Part shown: piece after piece, positions 49,096-62,338 of the stretch
Layout: each line of letters begins with the position of its first letter
Position numbering within the stretch: position 1 is the stretch's first letter
Source of the DNA: Promerops cafer
Lineage: Eukaryota; Chordata; Aves; Passeriformes; Nectariniidae
NCBI GenBank assembly: GCA_013398275.1
Contig: VZSE01014927.1
Coordinates: 434,906-498,905, forward strand
Direction of reading: 5' to 3'
DNA length: 64,000 bases
Notes under the pieces: generated by a model
The model's input: only the letters and a program-made list of their open reading frames with translations
The model's database searches: none
What the model was told of the DNA's origin: nothing
Program-made: the position numbers and the translations under genes

Positions 49096-50319
49096 GTTTA
49101 ATACAATACAGACCTGAAACAAAATTAAATCAAAAAGATGCCGTTAAAATGATAGATTTGTACCTCCTGAAAAGAGAACTCAATGCATTAATTTAAAAAA
49201 AAAAGATGTCCCCTGCCAAAAATCTCACTGAAATGAATCTGTTCCAGGGGAATACTTTGCCTGTTACAAAACTACATGTTGGGCTAGACACCTGTTCCTT
49301 TGAACTTCTTTGGCCAGCTCAATAAATGACCCAGGAAATGAATGGATCTGCTTCAGGATGCCACCCAGCAGGTTCTGGCTTGACTTACCCACATATTCAT
49401 TTAGACTGTTATCCTAAGGTGTGTCTGAGGAGGAACATTATATTCCAGTGGTGTTACACCAGTGCTTGAAATAAATATCGGGGATTCAGAGTTAGAGCTG
49501 AAGCTTATTGAAGTTAATGAAAAAGAGTTCCACGGAGCCTTGCAGGCTTTGGATCAGACTCCCAATTTGCTGAAACACTGCTCAGCTGTCCCTGCCACTG
49601 CTGGGTACTGCAGATTCTCCCTGATGCAGAACAATGTCTTACACCCATGCCAGGAGAGATCTGGTGAGGACAGAGCAGAAGGACAGCAAGAGCCTGGATG
49701 ACACCCATCACACCTTTTCTGTGCCAGGATTTGGTAGTCTGCCTGTATTTCCTTGATTCAGCCTGCTTCCTTACACTCCTTTCACTGTTCTGCTGCGGTA
49801 AGGAAAAGAAAACAAACCCCCTGTGAAATGTCCTGCACAGGCAAAACTCATCCTTCCTCTGAGTAGAGGATTTTCCTGCAGGTCTCACCCCAGGTTTTAA
49901 AACAGCACTGCAGAGCAGTGAAGGAATGCAGTAAAACAGGGATCAGACAGGATGGCCTGAAATGCCAGGCAGGGCTTGCAGTAGAATTTATAATCAGCAC
50001 ACTCACAGAGGAACTTTCCTTCAGTGACAGTAATATTCAGCAGGCACTTGTCACTAAGTAAGGCCAGCTGGATCCAAAAAGAAGTTATCCATAGAGGTGG
50101 GATGTCCAGAGCCCTTTCTGGTGTCTTCCAGTCACTTTTTCTCCCTGCATTTGGGCTGGTTTCAAACTCAGGGGAGACCCATCCCACTGAGCACGCCGAG
50201 CCAAAGATTTCTCCTCTTGGGGAAAGCAAGGCTGCTTTCTTTGATGTCACTTAGCATCTCCCTATAAACATTTTATTGAAGATTATTTCTTCCACCCACC
50301 TTCCCACCCCCCCAGCTCT

Positions 50320-50510
50320 CAACTCCGGCTGGCTTTAAATGCCACTGTCATTTCCATCCGCTGACAGAGCTCTTTAACTGCCGCGCCGAATGGCATTCGC
50401 TAAAACCAACTAATAGAAGGAAATGAGGTTAACCTTTTAGAAAGGTGAAAACGAGCTGGGTGCCATGCCAGCAGTAAAGAATTAGTTCATAAACAGGCTC
50501 CCGCTGCAGA
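50320..50510. promoter_or_regulatory. Candidate conserved non-coding block
   Basis: Carries CpG-retaining sequence (ttaactgccgcgccgaatgg, cattcgctaaaacc) and an E-box/AT mix, non-repetitive and non-coding. Confidence 0.35.
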
Positions 50511-51194
50511 GGCAGTTTCAAGCAGGCACTGGTGCTGCTGGCAGTGCTGTGCACAGGTGGGTCTCAGGGGTGAGCTTGGTCAGGAAAAGGCTCGGCACCT
50601 CCCCATTCACACAGTTTAGTCAGCCCTTCCCTGATGGGCCTGTGGGGACAATCCCACAATTCTGATCTTGGCTGCTGTGGTCTGAAATCACAGCAAAAAG
50701 GTGTTGGTTGTAGTGGCTGCCTATGACATAATAGTGGATTGCACCTGCAAATCTTTTCTCCATCATCTTCTTTCGCATGCAGGAAAATGGGAGTGCTCGG
50801 GGCCAAATCCTGCCTTGTCGGTCTCCTTGCTGAGTTTCTCCTTTCTATCCATCTTTTTAAATCCTTCCCAGCTCAGCCCAATACTACCTAGTAACTCTTA
50901 GTGACTGAATGAGGGCACTGCTTCTGTAAAAGTACCATAGCTGGGTGCCCTTGAACTATCTAAAGAACCATTATTGTCCTTATGTTTTCCTTTAGGATTA
51001 ATGAATTTGTTGTCTTACTCATCAAGAGTTAGATAAAATCCTGGCTTTAAACCACACCTTGATCTTTCATGTGCCACTCTTGATCTCATACCTGATACCC
51101 TATACTATAGAACTCATGGAGGAGAGCAAAAGGGAAGAGCTGGGGACAAAAGACTTCTATACACCTGCAAGAGAAGGGACATCTCTTTGTCTAC

Positions 51195-51310
51195 TCAGAA
51201 GACTCATGTGATTAAGGCCAGGCTGGATTTGGTTTTGAACAATCTTGTCTGGCAGAAGAGGGTCCCTGCCTGTGGCAAGGGTGTTGAACTGGATGATGTC
51301 TTTCCTAACA
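51195..51310 (+). mobile_element. CR1 LINE 3' tail fragment
   Basis: The stretch has attaaggccaggctggattt, gtccctgcctgtggcaaggg and tgttgaactggatgatgtct, in the CR1 3' order. The final ATTCTATG repeat is lost. Confidence 0.75.
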
Positions 51311-52309
51311 GCGGGTGAGTCTTAACAGGGGGAGCTCAATCCTTTACCAGTATGGGCATCAGAAGGAGATACATCACAGCGCCATGATGGGAGCAAGACA
51401 AATATTTGTCAAGTAGTTTTCTATTGACAGTGCTCTGCTTCATCTAATTTTAATTAGATCAGAGAGCCTGAAGGATGCACATACTACCAAGTGTATCAAC
51501 AACAACTGGCAGTATAGGACGGAGTCCATATGAAGTTTGTCTCCTGTTTTCAATCGGTTTGTATAGATGCATCTCTGTTTTTTCACAGAAGTGCTCTGAA
51601 GTTGGTCTTTCATCTCAGCTCTGCACAGTGGTGCCCATACTATTGTCTTTCTCTTGCCATGGCATATTATCCATGTCAAAAGTGTTTGAAACAGAAAATT
51701 ATACACCTGGACCAAATGATTAGTAACTATAAATCTAGAAAGCTTCCTGAAACAAGATCTTACTCGGTATAAATCAACATTACAGACATACACTGTGCAA
51801 TGGTAGAATTATTTGTCCCACCAACACAGCTAGGGCAAGATCAGGAAATATAAAAAACTGTTATCCCATTCCTGCTCAATGTTAGCAATGGCAGAAATTA
51901 ATTGACTAATTCAGGGTAAAGTCCAAGTCTCAGAAAGGTGTTTCTAGCCACTAGAGCTTTACTGTCCATATAGTAAAAAATGACCATCCGCAGGCTCTTT
52001 CCACCTCAGGTTCCATCATTACTAATAACGCTTTTTGGCTAACAATGCTTTTTGGGGTGTGTGGAGAAAGCAGGGCTGTGCAAGCCAGATCTGAACCTGG
52101 CTCTGGTCCCTATTACTGCAACAGTACTGTAACTGTGCTAAGGGGAGTCATCTCTTCCCTTCATCAGTAGCCAGGACTCAGAGAAACAGAGAGAGGCAGA
52201 GTGCGAAGGTGCTGTTTTATAGCAAGCCTTTTCTGAGCTTGAGAGCTCACTGTGCTATTATTTTCCCTTTTCCCCTCATTTCAGGCCTCTTTTGTGTTTC
52301 ATGTTTGGC

Positions 52310-52500
52310 CCTCGGCAGGCTGAGAGACGTGCTGACAAGTTGTAACTCTCACTCGGCTTGGCGAGGGCTTTGTTCTCTGTGTGCGTGGCACAGACTCGCT
52401 TCCTCTCTCGAAATGTGACAGCGAGCGATAACGCTGACACGGAGAGCCGGCGCCCGGGCTCCGCACGCTCCCCGTGCTAAAGACCCTCTTCAGTGATCTG
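52310..52500. promoter_or_regulatory. Local CpG cluster
   Basis: A stretch with unusually many CpG sites (gacagcgagcgataacgctg, gagagccggcgcccgggctc, cgcacgctccccgtgc). It is too short for a standard CpG island. It might be an intragenic promoter or an enhancer; no transcript evidence is visible. Confidence 0.3.
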
Positions 52501-53469
52501 CAGCATCAGTCAGGAGGCAAAGATGGGCATTGCACAGGGGAAAATATAGTAGTGGCAAACTCCTCCTTTCTCCCCAAACCCCCCTAACCCCAGGCTAGTC
52601 AGAGGCTCACATGCCTGATTGTTCAAAAGGGATTTGTAGGGGTCTGGCCTCTCCTATACCAGAGATGCCCACAGAGCTGCCCCAGGGGGCTGAAACCATC
52701 CTGCTGCTGACCCACAGCCATCCCCATAGGCTGTGTTTTGGCTAAAATGTGTGTCCTGGTGAGGGGCCAACTCTTACTACGAGGACAACAGGCAGAGCAA
52801 CTGACAGCATCATAGCTTGCTTTGATGTGCATCCTCTTGTAACAAGAGCCTGTCTCTGACTTCTCGCTTTAATGTGTTTGGCATCGTGTTCAAATTAGAA
52901 AAGTTTTAGAGAAAAGTGCAGTGTCTCTCCAGGTGATTAAAGTGCTCTTTCGTATATAGGCTATTTTCCCAGAAAAGATACTTCCATAAAGGCCCAAGTC
53001 TCTTGAAGCTGTCTCAGGCAAGGATAACCACAACTTTTCAAACCTGGCACTTAGAGGCATGTGTTTCATTTATATGTGTTTTTTAAAGAAACTATTAGAG
53101 TTTTTAAAAGATGAATGCCAGGCTTGGATCAGTTTTCTGAAGTACTCTCTCCACCAGTGTCATCTACTAAAAAATCACCTCTGTCCTTCAGGTTCTTTGT
53201 TTATATAGCAAGAGGCCCACTAGATGGTTTTGCCCACCACCACGCTGGGAGATGATGTCGTCTTCCTCAGCTGTGCTAACCACTTTTCTAGGTCATTGCC
53301 TAGGTACTTTTCTAGGTTGCTGTCTTATGAAATACAATCTCTCATTCCTTAGGCCTGTTTTTCAGCCCTATTCCACCCTGAGTCAACTCAGATTTGGTTC
53401 TGCAGAAACATGCACATAATGTCTTAGCCAGCCAAAGCTTGTTCAGAGTGACCTAAGTGACTTAGATGA

Positions 53470-53720
53470 CTCTGTATCAGAGTTCTGTCCTTACAATTTT
53501 CCATTTTGTGTTATCCACAGATTTTATCAGCCGGGATATTTAATTCCACATCATTCATGACAATGCTGACTAGCGTCAGAGCTGGCTACTGATCCGTGTA
53601 GAGCCCTGCTGCAAATATCCTCACTCTATCATGTTTTCTCTTTGACAACTGCATTTTGAGATTTGTCCATTACCCACTTCTTAATCCATTTAATGTCCAC
53701 CCTCTTCAACACTGTGCTCA
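53470..53720 (-). mobile_element. Possible old CR1/L3-like LINE fragment
   Basis: The plus strand contains tatccacagattttatcagc, gagccctgctgcaaatatcc and cccacttcttaatccattta. These resemble the complement of a conserved RT-region stretch of old vertebrate CR1/L3 elements (ccaattcttaatccatttaatg type). Divergence is high and the boundaries are uncertain. Confidence 0.45.
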
Positions 53721-56529
53721 GCAAGAACTACAAGGAAGTTCCAATTCTAGAGAACCTTTGCAGCTCAAGATAACTTATACTGATAAGGAAAACTCAATCA
53801 GTCAGTTTTGCCATGGGGAAGATAGGATCTCAAAGACACATAGCCCCTCTCCTTCCTTCCCTTGCCTCTGGCATTGTTCCTTCTCCCAGCTTGAACAGCA
53901 GGCCTTCACCTCTGCTGCAGCACCATCCTCTAACAATAGTATTTAAGGAATACTGCATTTTCCTTTCTCCAGATATTGCTATAGAAGTCGGACATAGACC
54001 TCAGTTATTTCTGTTAGTCTCTTTTGGTTATTGCAGCTTATTTTTAATGGCTGGTTCACTGGCAGGTTGTGTTTGCTATGCGGGTGTAGATGTTATCTTT
54101 GCAAATACAGTGACTCAAATATCCTAAGAAAGATCCTGTCCTTCTTTATTATATTCTTGCCACTATTATGTCTGCGGGACCCTGGGATTAAATACCCCCT
54201 TACAAGCTACTCCCACAGAGATTGTGAGAGCTGGAGAGACCAGAAAATAAAGGAAACCAAAGTCATAATTCCTAAGAGTGTTTCATGTAACAAGAAACAC
54301 AGGACAGTTTTTTCCTTTCCCCACCTCAATATCTTTTTTCCTGGGAGCAAAAGTAATTGTATTGTACACACTCAGAGACTTCCCTGCACAGTGAGCAATG
54401 TAAAGGCAATAGGGTTCTTATCATTCAGCTTCCCTGAACATTTCTCTGAGCTGGAAACAAAGCCCAGGTCCCAGCTGGGAGGACATTTATTTAGCATAGG
54501 CAACGTTAGCCAAAAGATGTCAAGGAGCATGCATTGAACCCTGCTTTGTCTCTTTCACTGTTTCACCATTGGCTTTCCCTGTCTCTTTTTTTGACCTGTT
54601 CCGGCCACATTGTCCCAGACTGAGGAAGATCTAGCCCTGGGTGGTTTGGTGGTCCTTGGTCTTACACACAGCTTCTTGTCCTGTCTTTTTTTCAGGTAGT
54701 AGCTCACACCTTATCTAAGTGGAAGCTGGGACCCAGAGAGCAGTAGTTTGAAGGATTTGGTGCAGGCTTTCCTGAATTTTACAAAAGCACTGAAAGTTTG
54801 CCCATCAATAACCCACTCATGAGTAAGGTACAACAATTTGTCCCCAGCTCCCTGAGGATTCACCTCACATTCAAGAGACAGCCTTTCATCTCTCTGTTTT
54901 TGTTGTTAGATGTGAGAGTAATTCTGGGCAAACCTCTTTGTTTTCATGTTTTTCATCTCTTCACCTGCAATCCAGGGGAGTTTTGGCCTTGGTTGTTTTG
55001 GTACTCAATTCTGAAAGAACATGCTACCGCAGCAATGATAGCAGACTTAACGAAGTCTAACATAATCATTCAAAAACTGCCTAAGTAGTAGTAGGTGGTG
55101 GTGTTGGCCCTGGTTCAGGCTTGGGGTGACTGAGACCCATAGAAGTTAAACAGACACACAACCTGGAGAAGACTCTGGGAATTCTGAGCACTTGCCTTGC
55201 AGCACAACCCCACAGAAAGCATGATCCTTTTCTCTGGACTTTACAGCATTTTTCAGAAGACTCGTCCATAATCCTGACTTCAGAGAGCTTTGCACAGGCT
55301 GCCTAAATTATATTAAAGTGCAAGATTTTTAGTTCAGTTCACCCAGAAAAATCGTATGTCTGCGTGTTTGCATATGGATGCGTGCAGCGTGTGGGAGTGA
55401 TTCTCTAAATAGGAGGCGAAGTGCCTATCACAGAGAATAGACCTTAAAAGGGTTTTCTGAGCTGTAAGTGAGAAACCAGAGCTGGGAAGAAAAAAATAAA
55501 GCAAAAAGACAACCTTACCACTACCACTGGCAACTCAAATTAAAAACCAATTGTGTGTGTAAGGAAAAGGAAGATTTGGAAATACAGGGATAAATGACAT
55601 TTGTTGTGAAAGCCTCCCGCACTCCTGTCCCCAAGTGATAAAGAAATGAGCTGGATGCCAAGGGAACTTCAGGTTGGATTCAGGAGAAAGAAATGTTTTC
55701 AGGTCAAACTTCATTTGATGTTAGCTTGAGTTCCTCCATGAACTGACACCGGGCAAAGGTGCCACTGTCATCACTTCCCAAACCTGTGTGTCCCCACAAC
55801 TTGATGGAGATGTGGACAGATGCCCATGGGCAGGTGGCCCTTTCATGCCTTCCCCTCCAGCAAACACTACCACGAAAATGCCATCCCACCCTCTGGTTTT
55901 TGTGCAGTCCAGGGGTGTCCATCTCAAGATCCTACCACTGCCTTCCAAGGAGCAAACCTTTAGGAAGGCTTAGAAAAGAGGAGAAACTGCTCTTCTCCAG
56001 GGGAGCATGTGTGACCCAGGATCCTGGCAGGAATCTCCACTGTCCTGATTCACTTCTATGGAGAAGCAGGGAGCCAGGCAGTCTGTGCTGCCAATTTCTG
56101 GGCATCTGAGGGAGCTGGCACTTGTCAGTCAATGCTGATACAAGTGAGAAGGACCCAACCAAAAGATGTGCCAGCAGGAGTGGTGGGTACCTAGCATGGG
56201 CAGAGGCAAACCAGCTGAAGTGTTTAAAATGCCAGAGATAGTTTGGGAGTATATTTCCCTTGTCCGTGGTGGAGTTGTGGTCACTGCCTAATGTCCATTC
56301 CCATCACCCAGTGAGTCCTCAGAAATCTCTGCTTGGTGCCAGATCCAGCCCAGCACTGAGCACTGCCTTGGAGGTGTTGAAGGGCTGGCAGGATGGGGAC
56401 TGCTGCTGATTTATTTCCTTGTTGCTGTTTGGGCAAGCAGCAAGGTAGGAAAGGGGGGATGATTGAAAGGAGTGGGGAGAGAAGACGAAAGGGGGAAGAA
56501 AAGATAATAAGAAAGCCCCCACTGCCCTC

Positions 56530-56720
56530 TGCCATTGTGCTGTTCACTAGAAGACTCCCTACAGAATTACGCTGTCGTCTTGCAGGAAAGCATGTAATAA
56601 CCGAAAATACAGTGTCAAAAGGAATTTTTCAGTCTTTGACAGCTCATAAATTACAGTTCGTTGACTTCTTCCTGTGTCTAGATTTAAATTAATAGGCAAG
56701 CAGATATATATTTCTTTTGC
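56530..56720. promoter_or_regulatory. Candidate conserved non-coding block
   Basis: Non-repetitive stretch with attacgctgtcgtcttgcag, taataaccgaaaatac, ttacagttcgttgac and tagatttaaattaatagg. A mixture of CpG and AT-rich cores, with no plausible coding frame. Confidence 0.35.
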
Positions 56721-57189
56721 TCCTTTCTCCTGAGCAGTAGCAGTTGTGGAAGTGACGCGGTTTCTTGCGTCTCTATCTCCCCTTTCCCTCCCTCCCTTCC
56801 TTACAATCAGTCTCACCCTGATGCAGGCCAGACCCTTCTCCTGACCCCCAGGGTATGGCACAGCAGTCCTCTCAACACTGCCTCTCCCCAGCACACAAGT
56901 GGAACTGCAAAGGCAAAGAAATCCTCTGTTTCCTGCAGCAGTCTCTTTTTAAAAATCAAACTCTTTCAGGGGAGGTATTTGGTGGGAAATGGTCACAGGC
57001 AGTAAAGGTCAGAGATGCTCAAGTAAGTCAGTCATGGCTGTGGCATTCAAAGAGAAAGCAAGCAAAAAAGAATAGGCCTGCCTTCTAAATAACTCAAAGT
57101 GAGATGAGATGTCTATTGATAAAAAAATCTGCATTAACCTTTCCATGGAAATGTAGGTGCTCACCTGTAGTGAGAATAGCGGTGACTAT

Positions 57190-57238
57190 GAGGATGGATG
57201 GATGGATGGATGGATGGATGGATGGATGGATGGATGAA
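57190..57238. repeat. (GGAT)n microsatellite
   Basis: About 12 perfect copies of a four-base GGAT unit. Reading frames give Trp-Met-Asp or Ile-His-Pro-Ser repeats, which are artefacts. Confidence 0.97.
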
Positions 57239-58683
57239 CAGCTGCATGTAATAGCAAACAGACTAGATGGGAGATCATTGCTCCAGAAAGTACTCATGCT
57301 CTAAAGGGATTGCACTCCACCTTCCTTGAATATTTGGATGCAATGTTTGCCTGCACAGTAAGCCTGCTGGTCTGAGCTGAGCAGCTCCAGTATTTTGCTG
57401 CTGGGAGAAATGATCCAGGAAGACGGAAGCTTGCACACCACTCACGGTGCCCTGGTGAACAGGAATGCTCAGAAGTGGAGTTGTTTGGTGGTACATCAAA
57501 GCACGGTGGGGAGCTGTTATGTTGCAGAGGACCCCTTGTTCCTTTGTATGGTGACACATTTATGAGTTTCGGGCAGGACAACCTGAGGTCTGTCTGTGAT
57601 GTTGCTCTGCAGGTGCAAGGAGCTCAGCCTGCATCACTGATGGCTGTGAAATTCCTTGGAGGGTGTGGATTTGCAACACATAGGTAGTGAAATGCGTCAA
57701 GTGTTTTGGGTCCTGCAGTTTGAAAAGGTCTCATGTTAAAAAGAGGTTATTAGTAGTATTAGTGGTTCCTGCTACATGTTGTAGTCTGTAGCCGCCTAAG
57801 AAGCTAGGGTGAGTACTGGGATGTGCTTGGGAGCTCCTGGGAAAGAGCAGTTGAGGACATGACTGTTTTTTGGGAGGGTGGCAATGACTCAGAGCTGGGA
57901 GCTGAACATTTTCCTTACTTGCCATAGTAACACAAAGAAAGGGAGTGAAAAATGCAGAGCCAGAAGGAACACGTGTCCTGGCTGCCCTGATGGAGGTGTG
58001 TGAAGGGACGAGTGTGACAATCACACATTTGAATCATCTGAAAGGTCTTGGCGCTTTCACCGCTGGCTGCGTTCACGCGGGCGCTGAGGGGTGGCCATGT
58101 CCCTCTGAGGAGGCAGCTCCTTGTGAAGCACTGGGGGCTCAGTCACCTCCCGACTCAGCATTCCCTGTGGGATGCCCTTTGCAGTGGGGCTTGGAGGGCT
58201 CAGAAGGCAGAAAGGCAACTGAGGGGCTCTGGGGGCACGAGCTGAGCACAGGAAAGGAAGAGTAGGAGAGCCAGAAGTCCCGGGGGTTTGCCCTGCAGGG
58301 AGCTTTCCTTGTGCAGTGGAACAGGGATATTTTTAATTGACCAACTCCACTATGACGTGACCACTGTTGGTGGTATTAGCAGAGATCTCCAGGTGCTCCT
58401 GGAATCAGCTCAGGTGCAATGACTACAATGATGCAGGAGGGACAGAAACCCTATTTCAGCTCATGTGGGAGAGAAATAACCTATTTAGTGCCTAAGGTTT
58501 CTCAGTCTGCAGTTACTTAAGGCCTGAGTTGGACTCCTTAGAGGGGGCTTTTGTTTGGGTATGCTGATGTCTTGAATGGGAAAACTTCTGGCACGAGGTG
58601 CTTATTATCTGTGACTCAATTCAAGAAAACCTGTTCTGAGGAAGTCACTTATTTGTGATGCCTCATTCCAAGGGGTATGGAAT

Positions 58684-58684
58684 N
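58684..58684. other. Undetermined base
   Basis: A single N in otherwise ordinary intronic sequence. Confidence 0.99.
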
Positions 58685-61600
58685 ATGTGACAATTTGTGC
58701 AGCGATGGAGAACTATCAGTCTCTCTCACAGTCTGACACATACCTGTATCAGCACTATTTCAACTGGAGTTACTATAAAAAGAGTGTAAATTAGACTCAA
58801 ACAAGAAAATGAATTCTGCAACAGATTTTCACAAACCCACTGAAGGCCCTTTTCCATGGCTCCCAGACTGGCACAGACCATGGCAGTGTAAAACCACTGG
58901 TTTCAGCCCATGGGCACCAGCACCAAAGAGACTACAGGGACAGCTAGCCTAGGCCAGTTTGTACTAATTTCAGCTCCTAAATGTTTCCCACCATTGCTTC
59001 TTCCCCTCACTAGGACAGTCTAATCTGTTCTGCCCCTACAGCCCTCCCTGCCACACTCTGATGAATACTTGTTGCAGTCCCCACTTTTATGATTTGCAAA
59101 ACAGCATTTTGCAGAGGACGCAAAGGCAGAAGTGACAGAGAAATAAGGCAACCTTTCAATTCATTTATCAAAGTCCTTGAATTTTCCATTTCAAGGAAAC
59201 AATCAGAAACAGGGAGCATAAAAATTGAATATGAAATTCAGGGCATTTTAAATAAATGGCAAGGTTAACAACAAAGCCAGTTCTCCTTGATGATAATAAA
59301 ATAAAATCAGTCCTGAGACCTGTTGATCCTGAATGGATCTTGTTTATTAGGAAGAAGTAATTGGATGTACTGATACCAGAAAAACACAGAAATATAATGT
59401 CTATTAATTTCCTTTTTTTGCTGCCTTAACTGGATGTTTGGTTTTGCAAAGTGCAAAAAATACGTCCAATATGCTGTAGCCAAGAAAGACCCACTTAAAC
59501 ACACTCAGTGGGTCAGTCTACATTAACCCATGAGCTTCATTCCCCTGGAAAAGGCATCATGAGGCACAAATGAACCACTCCAGCCTCACCTGGAGATGGG
59601 AACAGATATTGCAACCACCAGGCAGGAAACTCACAACTAGGCTTGGGAGCCAAGAAGTCATGGTCACTGATTTACTGCTGCCCATTTGACTGTCTCCTGG
59701 CTAAGGAGAAGGTTTTATGATAGTTGTCTGGCAAAATTATTTTCAGGCATAGAAATATTTAAATAAAGAAGCTCAGAGGTGTGATTTTTGAGCTGAGATC
59801 TCATCTATTTAGGTGTTTACAGTGCAAGTGTCAAAATGATGTCTCATGTTCAGGCTCAATGAACCAAAGAGACATTTGAGAGGTCATATTCTCCTATGTC
59901 TGTGAAATCTTTGAGGTTTGCTATGTCTTAGTCTAGAAAATTTGATGCAGTCTCTTCTAAGGGAAAAGGTGCTGGACAACAAGACCATGGGTCCTATCTC
60001 CTGCTCATTAAATGTTACAGCTCCAAGATAAAATGAGGAATAGATGGAATGAGCCCAGACCTCTTTGGGAGAGGGAACTGGTTAAATGTAAGGCAGACAA
60101 TTAATTTCACCCCCCAGGGAACTTGCAAAGGAGCCTAAGAGGAATGTGGTCTATTTCAGGAATAGTTGAGTAACAAACTTTCTTGCTGTGCAGCAAATCT
60201 CAGGTGCTTTTTCATTATTGTTCTTCTGTAATTTTTATCACTCAGAGCCAAATGTCACCACTTTTTTCACTGTCTCCAGCAATGATCTCCAGGAGCATCA
60301 CAGCTACTTAGAATCACGTTTCTCTTTCTTTTCATTTGTATATCCCTCTCCTAATTTCCCTTGCTAACCTGCACCATTAATGTGTTTCCCCTCCCTGCTG
60401 CCAGTGTTGGAGGTGATGGTGGCTGTGCTCTGCTCCTTACGAGAGTGGATGATCATGCCCTCAGTGTCAAAACTGACCACATCTGCCTGTGACAGCCTTG
60501 GCCAGGCAGCTGGGAAATGGAAGAGTGGAGAAGCCCATGCTCCTCTCTGTCCTTTGGTTTCAGGTCCTCTGGGTCAGGCCCACAGGAGACTGTGGGGCAG
60601 ATTACTGCCTGTCTTGTGACTAAGCAGAGAACTGCTAGCCCAGGGTGCACAGTCTGACATCTCTCACCATCATGAAATGTACTAATTGGGTTTTTTTGTG
60701 TGCATTTTATTTATTTAATGGTACTCCAGGACACTGAACCTGCATTTTGATCAGAGGCTGATGAGTTAACGATATGGGGAATTAGGCTCAGCTGGGCTTC
60801 TCTGCCATGGGCAACAATAGCTTATTATAGTCTGTACAGTATTTCCAACAAAATGCTTTGAAATCTCAGAGCACCTTCTGTGTGAGGGACAGGGAACTCT
60901 TTACCATCAAGGAGGCAATGTGGGAAAGAAAGCGGGAAGCTTTTAACCCCTGTCACTCATCTGTCTGCTTCTCAAACCAAGGCCCAGAAAATCTCCCCCT
61001 CTAGCTGATGGGATGCCTTTGCCATGACATCGTCCTGACAGCTCCACTCTCCCACCCCGTCCCCTGCCCCCACACTGAAACAGTGTGTGTGCTGTGTATG
61101 TGTGCATTTAAACACAAGCAATTCGAGTAAAATCTTACACCACCTACTCAGCATCCCTTGGATAATCGAGTGAAAAAAAAACCAAACAATGACCCAACAA
61201 TCTCCCCCTCCCCAGCTTGTTTTGAGGTCCCAGCCTCAATGCCTAACCCAATTCTAACCCCCTACTTTCCCTGCCCTGCATTGCAGAACAAGTTGTTTGC
61301 CTTGGCATGCAGTGCAAAGAGGTTTTCAGTGCTAGATTTTGTTCTACAAGGACTAGCTGTTTCTGGGACTTGGGAAGAGACAAAATATCTATCACGCAGG
61401 ATGAAAGCCAATATCTAATTCAGGAAAACTGGCAAGGAACTGGTTTGGTATAAGGCTATCTTAAAACTGCCTTCTGCTTCTACTAGAGCACCTGGTGCTT
61501 CTGAAAGCTTGGTTGAAAACAGGCTAACAAATTCAATTTCTGTTTTCTTTATCTAGTGTTGCTCCAACTATTTCACATAATTGCATGCATTTATTTCCCC

Positions 61601-62124
61601 TCTGAGATGTTTCTACAACCTAACCGAGCACACATGATCTGAAAAGGGGTCTGATTTTGTTGGAGGTGATGACTCTGGGGTTCATGTCCAGCAAAGGACA
61701 AGACAGCAATATCTGCATGCCAGGGAAATGTAAAGCCAGAAACCTGTGCACGTCATTTGGCAGGAGATGCATAAAAGCACAGTGTAGTGAGGTGTAATTA
61801 AAGCAGGAAAAGGAGTACTGGTAAAAAAGAGAGAAAGAAAGGGAAAAAGAAAAGAATGAATGTGATGAGGGAATGATTGCACCTCTCAGTCCTACATTTC
61901 TCTTTCGGTACAGTGACAAGAGACATGAAGAAGTGTGTGTCTGATGATGTGCACATACAGAGCCAGGTCAGAGAGCAGCTGGTTCTTTCATCCTTCTTTT
62001 TTGTGTGCTGGTCCACTGGCTCAGGGTAGGGCTCTGCAGGGCTGAGGGCAACAGAAGAAACTCCTGTGCCTCCCTAAATCTAGCACTCTGTTGGCTGTGC
62101 AAAATAGATGATACCTTCTATTTA

Positions 62125-62338
62125 GAAAGTATTAGGAAGAAATTCTTTACTGTGAGGATGTTGAGACACTTGGCACAGGTTGTTTAGAAAGGCTGTGGAT
62201 GTCCCACCCAAGGTCAGGTTGGATGGGGCTTGAAGCAACCTAATGTAGTGGAAGCTGTCCCAGCCCAGGGCGGTGGGGTTGGACTAGAGGATCTTTCCAT
62301 CAGGGCCATTCCAACCTGAAACATCCTATGATTCTAGT
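62125..62338 (+). mobile_element. CR1 LINE 3' end
   Basis: The sequence has ggaagaaattctttactgtg, ggctgtggatgtcccaccca, ggttggatggggcttgaagc and ttggactagaggatctttcc. It ends aacatcctatgattctagta. This is a clear CR1 3' end, antisense to CELF4. Confidence 0.9.

Noticed and set aside
54031..54537. Longest open frame in the window (168 codons, plus strand)
   Set aside because: Composition is of random translated intron, no domain, no splice or start context, and it lies opposite to the CELF4 transcript.
57104..57304. Trp-Met-Asp repeat frame, or CRISPR-like periodicity
   Set aside because: A four-base GGAT microsatellite with no spacers; not a CRISPR array and not coding.
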